Assembly (NCBI GenBank): GCA_015680685.1
Contig: MNCI01023827.1
Location: 216,843 to 280,842, forward strand
Length of the DNA stretch: 64,000 nt
Reading direction: 5' to 3'
Source: Gnetum montanum
Taxonomy: Eukaryota; Streptophyta; Gnetopsida; Gnetales; Gnetaceae
Shown here in pieces: positions 1-11,049 of the stretch; position 1 is the stretch's first letter; every line of letters starts with the position of its first letter. Position numbers and translations under genes: made by a program. The notes below the pieces were generated by a model. It did no database searches and was not told the DNA's origin. It saw nothing but the letters and a program-made list of their open reading frames with translations.

Positions 1-192
1 AAAAAAATCACATTCCTCAGACTTGCTTAACCATACACCGTGACACTTACAAGCAAGCCTGGGAAGACAACGAACGATTAACCCCAAGTGTTTCTTGTGG
101 CGTTAAGGCATTTAGTCTGCGAAGTTCAATCGGATCGCGCGTGCACGCTCGTATTCGTATGGTTGAGTGTAGGGGTACCTCGCCACTCATCA
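1..192 (+). mobile_element. LTR 3' end, A/B family (truncated by window edge)
   Basis: The segment matches the last 190 or so bases of the LTRs of elements A and B: the run around cttaaccatac, then gggaagacaacga, then gtatggttgagtgtaggggtacctcgccactcatca. It ends in CA at 192. The bases that follow (cccaccaaaat) are not a primer-binding site, so this is a 3' LTR or a solo LTR rather than a 5' LTR. The rest lies left of the window. Confidence 0.85.
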
Positions 193-1529
193 CCCACCAA
201 AATAATTATAATAATTGTAACACTGAAATAATTGTAATGTAAGTACATCCTAAGATATATAGTCCAATTAGAACTTTAGAACTCAACCTTGCCTACCAAA
301 ACTAAACCCATGACTTGTAGCTTTCAAATCAAGATTCCATGTAGTTAAAAATTTTGGGTTTGTCCATCACCACCCATTCTTTTTCAAACACTAATATTGA
401 TAGGTGTCAAAACCCAAAAGAACAGCTATAAGTACATGACAAAACATATGGCTAACATGATCCTTTATAACAATTATAGATGAACATAACAATGCCTTGA
501 GTATGATTTGAATTGGTAACTTTTGCCTAATAAAACAATGAGCTAACCACTTGAACCATGTATTACTCACTACTTCAAATAATAACATTTTTTAGGATAA
601 AAGTGATATGCCTAAAAAAAATTAATAATAATTACATAGAAATAAAAAAAATATGTTTTTCCAAAATTAACCTTTCATCCAAGAAGAAGGAAAGTATCAA
701 ACCCAAAACTTTTTTAACAATATTTATTAAAGCATTTATTGCACTAGTCCACATTGCATATGTATTCTTATTGTAATAGAGAAATCATATCTCTTTATAA
801 TTTTTCATGTTTTATGCAGATAGAGTATAAAATCATTATTTTCAAAATACAACTACATTTTGAAATTTTGAATGCTAATTTTTTCTCCAATGAATTTGAT
901 GCTTCTTAGTGAATCTAATTTTTTCCAATGGATATGATATTTTTCTCTTTGATTTTTATATAATATATATGATTTCTCTAGAATTCCCCAAAGAGAGGTG
1001 GGGGGTGTGCAAAGGGGGGTGTTTGGTATGGCTAATAGGGGGTAGGAGGTGGAAGGTGGGAATTAGGGATGGATGTGTACGTGTGTGTGTGGTAGAGAGG
1101 AGGGTGTGGGGTAGTTTTGTGATGGGGTTCTATATTACTCCTAATTTCTTAAACCAATGTTGAAATTTCTACTTCTTTCATCAATGTGAAATTTTTTGTT
1201 AATTCTCAAAATGAAGATTTACAAACTCATGAGAAAAAGTTTGTGACCCATTTTTATAGTGATGTTGATGCAATGAAGACACCTAATATTATTATCCCTA
1301 ATGTATACAAGTCACTCATTGCTAATCTTACATCACAACATAGTTCATTTAAATTTTGGATTTCCTTCATCGTAATCAAAGCTCTGCTTCATGGTTAAAT
1401 GATGCAATGAAAAAATATGACATTTAAGTCCTTCATGCCAAGTATTATTCTCACTTTTTTCTACTTGTTGAGCTAGGCTATGCTTTAATGGTGCAACATG
1501 CTCTAGATATAGGATTATTTATACATAAG
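193..1529. other. Unassigned AT-rich DNA with one G-rich tract
   Basis: No gene is recognised. The stretch is AT-rich except for roughly 985-1126. An open frame at 1186-1398 (about 70 codons) resembles nothing I recognise and is probably chance or a decayed transposon. Confidence 0.5.
985..1126 (+). repeat. G-rich tract with many GG/GGG runs
   Basis: About 140 bases dominated by G runs (ggtggggggtgtg, aaggggggtg, agggggtaggagg, gtgtggggtag) and a short GT repeat, inside AT-rich surroundings. The spacing of the G runs would allow G-quadruplexes on the + strand; this is inferred from base pattern only. Confidence 0.6.
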
Positions 1530-2430
1530 TGATGAGTAGTAGGTAGTACCTACATCCAACCATGTGAATCATAAGCATTCACATGTGATCCAGTCAAATT
1601 CTATAAACTTATTTACTTAAGTGGTCGATATTCCTAAATGGTGAATTATGTAATTGTAAGTTGTTGTCTTCCTAATCCACACTTGTGTTAATCTATGAGT
1701 ATGGTTAATTGTGGTTAAGGCTTTGAGGCTTAAGATATCTATTTTTATAATTTTTATCATTTTATATAATGTTTGCTAAATGACTAAATGAATGAAGATT
1801 TAATCCTTAAATTAACTAACTAATCAATTGCTTCATTAACTAACTATCCTAACATAGAGTATCCATCCCCACTTGCCATACACATCCTAAACCTATATTA
1901 ATGCCACTTAGTTATCAAGTGTATACTATTGGGCACACTAAGTATCAACTACTAAGATTACCAAGCATTAGTATATCATGCTTGAAGTGGTTGTACTTAC
2001 ATTGCTTATAAATAAGAATATTAATTACTTAAAGATAATAATGCAAATTGCATATAAAGTAAAGTACCAAAAGGTAGAATTATGCTAGTCAAAGGGTTGC
2101 AATGAATAGAAGAAATCTTGATTTTATTGTTGTCCATGCAAAGTACAAATGCAATTGAATAAAATGTTGTACAATCTTTTAAATCCAAACTATGGGCACT
2201 CATAGGAAAAATATTCTAACTTTTGCAGAAGAAAATTGCAAGAATTTGGCTAAGGCTATGATCGAAAGGTGTCATAAATGTGAGAGGTGTATACATTTAT
2301 ATAAGTAATGCCTGTATCAACATTAATGTACCTATGTCAATGCATCATGGGAAGCATCAATGGGGATACATCAACGAGGCTACATTAATGGGCATGCGTC
2401 AATGCAGCCTATCTTATTGATGGTTCATTA
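1530..2430 (-). mobile_element. Solo LTR, family G
   Basis: It starts tgatgagtag and ends ttcatta, the usual CA having become TA. The flanks ATAAG (1525-1529) and ATAGG (2431-2435) look like a 5-bp target duplication with one change. It is collinear with the LTR at 17568-18438: conserved ccaaccatg...cattcaca near the start and repeated cat/gtc-rich motifs near the end. No internal retroelement sequence adjoins it. The outer strand reads like the 3' end of the other LTR families reversed, giving minus orientation. Confidence 0.7.
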
Positions 2431-3092
2431 ATAGGCATGTAGTGCTAATTATTTATAAATGGACTCTAGATTTTGATGTCTATTTTGAAGAATATTTTAA
2501 AGTTCCATATTTTATTAAGATATTTAATTTTCTATTAATTTTTAGAAAGCTTAGTAAGAAATTGTTAATCTTTATAGTTCTATTACGAATATGGAATCTA
2601 TTTCTGTATCATGTGGTTTTTGTAGATGCATTTTTTGTTAATCACATAAAAAGTTGGTATTGCAACTAGGTGGAAAAGGGTGTTGGAACCTAAAATAATT
2701 GAAACATAGGTACACCCCAAGATTTCCAAAAGTTTATAGCTCAATGGAACCTAGTAGAATCAAATCTGTGACCTAGGGTTACCCTTCCAAGACCCATATC
2801 ATTAGGCTAACATCTCATTGTTTACAAGTAAGTGGAAAGACTTATCTTTAGCTAAATACATATTATAATCTTCCTAATTCTTGCAACTTTTTCCATCATG
2901 AAGGACATTTGTTTAATGCTTTTTTATTTTTCACCTAAGAAAAAAGATGTTGAGAATAAGAAAAATATGTTGAAGTTTATGATATGAAAATTCAAGTTCA
3001 AATAGTAATAAAGAAATTAGAGAAAATAAAAGCTTTAGTGAATATTTTATAAGTACTACAAAAATTATTGATTAAATATGACAAATAGTTGA
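2431..3092. other. Unassigned AT-rich DNA
   Basis: No gene, RNA or recognisable transposon was found. Short open frames here have no family resemblance. Confidence 0.5.
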
Positions 3093-3976
3093 TGATAAGT
3101 CATGTTTTGTAGGGCCACAGTATTGGATATCCGATATCGGGGGTGTAATGTTGGACATTTGATATCGGGCCACAACCTCCGATGTTGGGCATCTAATATC
3201 GCCCCTTCCATGCTAGCCTATAAATACCACACTTGGGTGCACGGTTGGGATATAGTTGGTTGATAGATTTTAGATAGTTTTTTCATCGCTTTGTGATTTT
3301 GAGTTTTGTTGTTTCCCAATGCATGCCTACAATGTGATGTCAGTAATTGTACAACATCCTTATTCAAGTGTGACGTACTTAGACACGTTACATGATCGAC
3401 AATAAAGATCGAGATTACTTTCATCATTGTAGTATTCACTTAGATTTATGATTGTTTTTAATTGTCTACTTGTTTACTGTTTTCCTTAGCCAATGTTTCC
3501 ATTTATTGCTCTTTACTCATCCTGTCATTAAGCAGAATGAATATGAATAATCACGAGTACTTAAGTGTAATTACTTGGTAATCCTATAGTGTATCATTTG
3601 GTAAGCCCAATGATGTATGCTTGGTAACCCCAACAGTAGTTGCATGAAGTCCAAGGTGTGTGCAGACGATTAGGAATGATTACTCATTGCACGTAAGCTA
3701 GTTTAGATTTTACTGTCCATTGTTAATTAACTTAATTAATTAATCTCTTTATTACCATTAGGTGTAGCTTCAAGCTAGTTAACATCAATCATATGCCTCA
3801 CTTTGGACTAAACCATACGTGACAAACAACCACTAGTCCAAGTGGGAAGATAGTGGATTGTGATCAAAGCATAACGATTTAGATGCACAATAAGTCCCAT
3901 CCAAGGAATTTCACTAAATTGTGCATGAAAGCTTGTGATTTGTATAGTTGGGACAGGGGTACCTCACTACTCATTA
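3093..3976 (+). mobile_element. Solo LTR, C family
   Basis: It begins tgataagtcatgttttgtag, like both LTRs of element C, has cctataaataccacacttgg (TATA box) and an aataaagatcgag region, and ends acctcactactcatta. The flanks GTTGA (3088-3092) and GTTGG (3977-3981) are a likely 5-bp target duplication with one change. The bases after the end (gttggtaaaac) do not continue into a primer-binding site, so only one LTR remains, as expected after LTR-LTR recombination. Confidence 0.8.
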
Positions 3977-4096
3977 GTTGGTAAAACAAATGTTTCCTTA
4001 TCTGATAAAGATATTGTTAACTCAAAGGTTAAAACTCATGTTAACAAGTGGGCTATACCTAATGGTAAAGACTCTTGATGTAACATCAATAATGAT

Positions 4097-4904
4097 TGAT
4101 GAGCGATGAGGTACCCCTACGCTCAACCATACGAATACGAGTGTTATGCACAATCTGGTTGAACTCTAAGGACTAAGTGCTTATGCACCTTTACAGAACA
4201 AGGATGGGTTGGGCAATCGTTGTCTTCCCAAGCCTACTCATATAGCACGATTGTATGGTTAACTAAACTTGAGGTATATGATTTTTATGTTTTATGTCTT
4301 GGTGCTAAAGAGGGAAGAAGTGAATTAATTGAATAACTAATTTAAATTAACTAATCAACTAGGTCCTAACTAGTCCTAACACCAGCATTCGTTCTCACTT
4401 TCTGTACACATCCTGAACTAGTGTAACACTACAAGGATTACCAAATGCTAATCGTTATTGGGTTACCAAGTGTTCCATGCATGCTTGAAGTGGTCGTACT
4501 AAGTGTGCTTACTTGTGAAAATTAATGAATCAATAAAAGCAACATTAATTAACTAATGAAAGCATTAAAGAACTGTAAATAGCATTAAGGGTGAGAGATA
4601 AGCTATTTTGAATGCTACAAGGTTTATCATAAAGTTCATATTTATTTCTAGACACAAGGTGTGCTCAGGTACGCAATGCTCGAATAAAGATTCGTTCACT
4701 TTATGACTCCTACTGCGGGCACTCAGAAATAGTTCTAACTCTAAGAGGGAGAAATTGCAAGAGTTCAGGTAAAGGACTAAGAACTAACTGCCAAACCAAG
4801 TGCAACTACCTCTTATTTATAAGCAATGAGACAGGTCCTAATATTGGATGTCCGATATCACATGATAGGATATGATATCGTGGCCTCAATATTGCAGCTC
4901 ATCA
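4097..4904 (-). repeat. 3' LTR of element A
   Basis: 808 bp, tgatgagcgatgagg...gcagctcatca on the + strand. A TATA box (TATAAATA) lies on the minus strand at 4814-4821. Just upstream on the minus strand are several GATATC-like palindromes. The next bases (4905-4914) are the complement of the purine run catgggggta. Confidence 0.92.
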
Positions 4905-6734
4905 TACCCCCATGATTGCATGAAAACTCATCCTCGAGTTCCTTACATAATATTGGGAAGGCATGGGATTATTGAATGAATGACAACTGATGATGACATG
5001 GTATTATAGACTTAGAGTGCTCAGGGAATGGATCAACAAATATATTATAGCATTGGTGTTCATGCCCATTGTGGTGAACACTATACATAGATGACATCCA
5101 GATCCTCATTCGATAGCTTGGAGAGAGAGAGAGAGAGAGAGAATGAGGCGAATTGCTACCGATGTCGAAACTGTGCACACCGTTGTTCATCCATAGCTAC
5201 ATGTCCAAACTTGTTCTTTGTGTAAATTCTCTAGCTCCAATCCATCTTGAGTGCTCTCTCTTATCTTAGTCCATTGTTCATGTAATTGCCATCTGCACAC
5301 ACAACACACACATGAATTAGCAAGGGTAGATAAAACCTAATGCAGCTGATACCTTGCCTCGATATAGAGCACATTGGCTAGGTTGTGGGTATGGTAGATA
5401 CTAGGTGAGAGGTTTTATGATTGATAACTAACCAAGGTGTAGGGGTAAGATAATTATGGAATGGAAAAATTTGTGATAGGGCCCCCATGACTACAAGCGA
5501 ACCTTCGGTAGCAATAGGGTGGAAAACTTTAAAGAATAAGAAGGATAAGAGAAACAACAATGGTGAAGCCAATAAAACAAAAGCAAAAATGAATTTCATT
5601 GATGGGGTGAATGAGAAATAATTGATTAAGAGAAATGTTGAAGGGAAAGAGCTTAACAATTGCACCAAAAAGGAATGCTAGTGGGTCCTCCCCAAAGCAA
5701 GCTCATGCCTTGAATGCCCTGACAAACCTACAAACCAAGAATGACATATGGAAACAATGGTTAAAAACTTACCCACAAGTGTTTTACCAAAGACTAACAA
5801 TATGTCAACCAAGATATAGACTCATTGTAGAATTGGCAATGAGGTGGAATGTGGAAAATAATACAAAAAGAGGGGAGAGAATGGGATGGAGTCCCAAAAT
5901 TAAGGTGGTGTAAAGTTCCTTGTGTAATATGTGGTTAGGGTGACTTGATAAAATTCTGTCCAAATCCAGATTCAACTATCCACATCCAATGACCTTGCAT
6001 CAACACACTTGACCAACCCATACTCTTGAAGTAACAAGAATGAGTCCACAGAGCCACCACCATCCCAACAAGAGAAGAAGCAGGAAGTGAGAAAGGGCCT
6101 TAGCTAAAGAGAACCTTCAGGCATGGGTAACATGTCTTTTCAATGCCATAACCAATGCTTGTAGCCCATGTTTCTTTATTATGTCTAAGTGGTGTGTTTT
6201 AAATTCTCACTAGTTTTTTTTTGTAAGAACCACACCATGCAAAGACTTATTTGATTTAGTCAACTTCTTGATATTCGGTCAAGAGCGGGATGACGGAAAA
6301 CCTATGAAAAACATCTAAGTACCCAAGAGAATAGCTAGCACAAATGTGTCAAATCCCCTTAAGGTCATACCCTTTTCCATCCATTTAATCTTTCTTTGGT
6401 TCGAAGAGTACTAAGACACCAATTCATTAATAATTTTTCTTAGAAAAGGCACAGTACATTTCCAAAACAAGGGAGATCATAAAGTTGCATGGATAATTGG
6501 GTGATGTGGACTCATTGCCTATTTTATCAAAAGAAACCATATCTTAGCATCAACACTGAAAGTCAAAGGAAGAAACCAAACATTAGCAATCAACACTTAT
6601 TCTAATACAACCCACCATCGTGAGCACTTATTATGTGACGAATAAGAATAAATCAGACAAAGAAACAATAAAAATGTTATCCATGGTGTAAAAAAAATAA
6701 GTAAAGATGAAAAATGTGTAAAAGTAAAGGAACT
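4905..6734 (-). other. 3' noncoding region of element A
   Basis: This is the region between the integrase end and the 3' LTR. It has no conserved ORF and no third gene cassette like that of D and C. It holds a GA microsatellite (about 5119-5141) whose pyrimidine-rich counterpart in B is at about 54643-54678. It also holds the conserved motif (minus strand, 6113-6140; core gttacccatgcctgaaggt). A stretch near 5635-5910 aligns with element C about 30.5-30.9 kb and with element D around 26.1-26.35 kb. Confidence 0.7.
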
Positions 6735-7990
6735 GAGAGCTTAGAATGGTTAGCATTGGTGGCCATCTCCCCCATGACTGAGTTGGAAGGAGGAGATCTG
6801 AAATAATGAGCAAAGTTGTCCATCGATAGAGGTAGTATTAGTAGTAGCTATTTTAGGCTCATGGAAGGGTTTGATTTGCTGGATGTTGATCAATAACTTC
6901 TTATTCAGGCTTTTAGGTTTATAGATCATCATGGCCCCTAAAGGAAAAGTTTCATGATTGATATAAGGTCCTTTCCACAGCATTTGAAATTTAGTTCGTT
7001 GGGGTACATGTGTGGGATTCCAATAAAGAACCTTATCTCTTGGTTAGTATTTGACTTTCCTAATCCTTAGGTCATTACATTGTTTGTTAAAGGCCTTGTG
7101 CAGTTCTTTAGATGATAGGGTGGCTAATCGGTTTTCATCTAGCAAGTTAAGGTTCATTAGCCATTCTTTTTGTGCTAGATTGAGGTCAAGGTTAAGGTCA
7201 CATGTTGTGGATAGTGTACGAAGCTTTGCTTGAATAGGAAGCATCAGAAGTTTACCATACACTAACTCATAGGGAGACTAGCCTATAGGGAGTTTCCATG
7301 TGAAGTGGTATGCCCAGAGAGCATCGTTCAGTTTGGTGCTCTAGTCTCACCTATATTTTCTAATGGTTTATGTCAATATTTTTGTGATCTTCCTATTGGT
7401 GACCTCAGCTTGACCATTCGCTTGAGGATGATAGGGTGCAATCAGTTTGTGCTCAACTCCTAAGCATTGCATTAACTTTCGAAAAGTCAAACCTATAAAG
7501 TGTGTACCATTGTCAGAAATAAGTGCACGAGGCACACCAAACCTATTTACGATTTTTTGTTGAACAAATTGTTCAATGGTAGATGATGTATAGTCTATAA
7601 TAGTGGCTGCTTCTACCCATTTGGTAAAATAGTCAACAATAACAACAATGTAGGCTTTTCCATTGGACATTGGTGCAATAGGCCCCATCAAATTAATTCC
7701 CCATATGTTGAAGGGTTCTAAAGGTTGAATCCATTGTTGCAGACCCTCCATTCTAGCAGTCATTTCCCCATCACATTGGCAGCACTCACAAGATTGGACG
7801 AAATGATGAGCGTCCTAGAACAATGTCGACCAATAATATCCTACAAGCCAGATTTTTATGGTTGTTCATCTCCCCGCGTAATGACCCCCACAAGGGCCCT
7901 CATGAGCATCTTGGAGAACTCGCAATTGATCTACATCAGGAACACACCATCAAACCAAGTGATCAGGACATACCTTATAAAGGTGTAGGT
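6735..7990 (-). pseudogene. Element A integrase (broken)
   Basis: The readable core is 7368-7763 on the minus strand. It has the start WIQPLEPFNIWGIN, the second catalytic site in SDNGTHF, and the glutamate site in NGQAEVTNR. The first catalytic aspartate (IDF in element B) reads asparagine (WGIN). The C-terminal part, 6735-7262, keeps the order LLDENRLA, HKAFNKQ, DKVLYWNP and MMIYKP, also seen in B. Frameshifts separate the zinc-binding N-terminus near 7.75-7.99 kb from the core. No chromodomain is visible after the core, as expected for the Tat/Athila branch. In an active element the enzyme inserts the cDNA into the genome. Confidence 0.88.
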
Positions 7991-7999
7991 TTATTTCCA

Positions 8000-9830
8000 T
8001 GAAATATTTAGCTCGGTGAAGAAACTGTTGTTTTTTTGAACGTCTAACCCTTGTGGTGTCTTGTGTGTAAGCAAATAAGTGAGAATGCTACTATACCAAT
8101 TTGTATCAATGGAAAAGTGATTATTTATCACACCTGCAAAGAGGAGTTCATCAAGGAAATGGTCAAAAATTGGATATTCATCCTCTTTATTGTCCCATCT
8201 CAACTGAGATAAATGATTAGCAACAACATTCTCGGTGCCTTTACGATCGATCATCGTAAGATCGAACTCTTGTAAGATCATGAGCCATAGTATGATTAGG
8301 AATCAAATTGCACTATGATTCATATGTACAAATATCTTATAGTCCAATACATAGTGCCTAAATTTTTCTAGTGCAAACACAATAGTCATTAACTCTTTTT
8401 CTGTTGTAGTGTAATTGAGTTGTGCACCAGCGATACTTTGATTTGCACAGTGGATGTAATAGGAATGTTTTTGGTCATCTAACTATGTAAGTACAACTCC
8501 TAAGGCAAAGTTGGATGTGTTAGTCATTATGTGGAATGGTTTGGACCAGTCAAGAGCTTGTAGAATAGGCGTTTCTACAAGCTTCTATTTTAGGTTTGGA
8601 AGGCTAGCTCACATTCCTTGGTCCATTCAAAAGGTACGTCCTTCTTTGTTAGTTCTACCAAAGGTTTCGTAATCCTTGAAAATTTCTCAATGAAGCATCT
8701 ATAATAGCCAGTATGTCCAATGAATGATCAGATATCTTTTACAGTTTCAGGTTGTTGAGTGATTCCTTGATGACCTTAATCTTTTTAGGATCTACTTCTA
8801 TCCCTGTTTGTGAAATCTTGTGCCCTAATACAATGGCTTTTTGGACCATTAAATGGATTTTTTACCAATTGAGCCTTAAGTTGGTTTCTACACATCGTTT
8901 CAGTACTTGCTCTAATCAGTCCAATTCTTGTTCTAAGTTTGCTCCATAGGTGGAGAAATCTTCCATAAAGACCTCCAAACCATTTCCTATTTGCTACTGA
9001 AAGATACCTAGAACCAAACATTGAAACGTTGCTAGGGCATTGCACAAGCCAAATGGCATCTGCTTATATGCAAATTTCCCCCAAGGACTTATGAATTTAG
9101 TCTTGGTTTGGTCTTCTGGTGCTATTTGAATTTGATTATATCCACTGTAGCCATCTAGAAAACTATAGTAGCAATGCCCTGCAATGGTATCTAAGACTTG
9201 GTCGACAAATGGCAATGGGAAGTGGTCTTTAAATGTTGCCATGTTTAGTAGCCTAAAGTGTATATGCACCCTCCATTTACCTCCCTTTTTGGGCACAATG
9301 ACTAAAAAACTAACCCATTCACTATCAGCAATGGGGTAGATGAACCCAACTTTTAAAAGTTGTTCAATTTCTTATTTAACCACTTGCTTAAGCTTTGGGT
9401 TCAGTCATCTCTGCAGTTGTCATCAAGGTTTCATGAAGGGGTTAGTGTAAATTCTATGTTGGCATATCCTAGGATCTATTTTAGTTAATTTGGGATATGA
9501 CCAAGCAAAGGTTTTTGACCATTTGTTTACCATTTTCAGCAATCTTTCTTTTTGTTGAGGAGCAAGCTTAGCATTAATGATTACTGATTTTCCATTTTTG
9601 AGAAATGTATACTCCATACCGGTGGGCAACAGTTTTAACTCAGGGGGCTTTTGCTTGAACTTGTCAAGGATTTCCAACTTTCCCCAGTTGATATTTTTGA
9701 TGTCAGGACTTGGAAGTTGGCGATGGACTTGCTCTAATGTATCTATTCTATCAATGTAGGTGCAAGTCAAGCTCTTAGTTGGTTCTATGCATATAGTTTA
9801 ATCATTCTCTTGGTTAGTTGTCAGCCACTA
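8000..9830 (-). pseudogene. Element A reverse transcriptase and RNase H (broken)
   Basis: The connecting region (THIDRID-like, 9423-9770) is followed by RT at about 8700-9300 with MPKKGGKWRVHI, FPLPFVDQVLD, FLDGYSGYNQI and MPFGLCNA. The active-site motif reads FMED near 8960-8970, where D and B keep a double aspartate (FMDD, FIDD), so one catalytic aspartate has become glutamate. RNase H and its connection follow at 8000-8520 (ALGVVLT, ALEKFRHYVL, MIDRKGTENVVANHLS). Several in-frame stops and shifts are present. The enzymes would copy element RNA into DNA. Confidence 0.9.
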
Positions 9831-10054
9831 GGTGCCTTCTTATCTTGTGGCTACTACATAAAAACATCTTTGTATGTTAGTTATTGGTGCACACTGGTTG
9901 CATGCAGGTAATGTTAAATGTTGTACAAACCAGGACTTCTGCATGCAATTACACCTTATGTCATTGTATGCGATGCATGGAACTTTCTTCTTCTTGATCT
10001 TTCCAAATGTATTTTCCTTTGATATTTCTAGGCAGAGATCACGTATTCCTAGGT

Positions 10055-10104
10055 GTGCGTCAATTGTGCTTAGCCAATTGTGCGTCAATTGTGCTTAGCC
10101 ATGA
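10055..10104. repeat. 25-bp tandem duplication in element A protease-pol spacer
   Basis: The unit gtgcgtcaattgtgcttagc plus five bases occurs twice head to tail (starts 10055 and 10080). The collinear position in B has one copy, so the duplication arose in A or its recent parent. 25 is not a multiple of 3, so it breaks the frame. Confidence 0.88.
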
Positions 10105-10540
10105 TCGGGAAGTTCCCCTTACAGTTGTTGACTTGAATCACTAGGAAATCGGCTAGATACGACCACCCACAAACAATGGTGACAATGTCCTCCACTAGTC
10201 GTGATGGGACAGTGATGAACTGGTTAGCCAACTCTAAACGTATGTTACTCTTTTTTAGTGGAGGCAAGTTCCAGGCTTTGTACATTTCTTGAGAGATTAA
10301 GTTAACACCAAAACCTGAATCCAAAAGCGCCTTGCAAGGTTCATTCCTAGCGATTTGCAAATATATAAGAGGACTTTCAAGATCAAAGAATTTCCTAGGA
10401 AGATGGCCAGCTTTAATCCAATTGGTAATTGCATGAGTTAACATGCCTTTGTTGGTTAAGTGTGGTCTTTGGTTTGAAGGAATCTCGGAGGATTTAAATG
10501 GTGGTGAGGCGTTTATATAGTTTGCTGCTTGTGGTTGCAA
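10060..10540 (-). pseudogene. Element A aspartic protease (broken)
   Basis: An open segment on the minus strand carries ESPLIYLQIARNEPCKALL followed by the active-site D-S-G and then VNLISQEMYKAWNLPP. This is the retropepsin pattern, which cleaves Gag-Pol. The D-S-G is kept, but a 25-bp tandem duplication (10055-10104) just downstream shifts the frame relative to the collinear protein in B. Confidence 0.88.
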
Positions 10541-11049
10541 GGACTTAGTTGGACTATTGGTTCTAAAGAAAGGTCTCTTCTTTATGCGGTTGTCTGAACC
10601 AATAGTAAGTTGAGGGTTGACAGCCCTTGTAGCATTATGTTACTGCAACTAGGTAAGGAGATCACCCTGCACAGCTGGAGCAAGTGGTAATGGGGCTAAG
10701 GGTGGAAGAGGTGTAGTTGGATGAGAAGGATAGAATGTTTGTGAAACCTCTCCTCTAGGAGAAGGAGTTCTATAGTACTTGTGGGTTTGGTGGTGATATT
10801 GAGAAGTAACATGACTAGTAGAGTCACATGGAGAGATTGGCTACTGCACGTAGTATTCATATGGATCAAGTTAATGGTAAGGGTATTGTTGATGTGGTGG
10901 TGGCATTCCCCATGATTGTGGATGTTGTTTATTTGGTTGTGGTGGAGTTCCACTTGGATAATACATCAAGGGTTGGTGGAATTATCTCGGGCTACCTTGA
11001 GGATAAGGTAACCTTCGAGGTATTTGTTGTTTGTTTAATTGTGGGTTTA

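Noticed and set aside
3977-3990. Possible primer-binding site after the LTR at 3093-3976 (gttggtaaaac)
   Set aside because: Only ttggt matches the family site. The bases GTTGG instead pair with GTTGA before the LTR as a target duplication, so this is a solo LTR.
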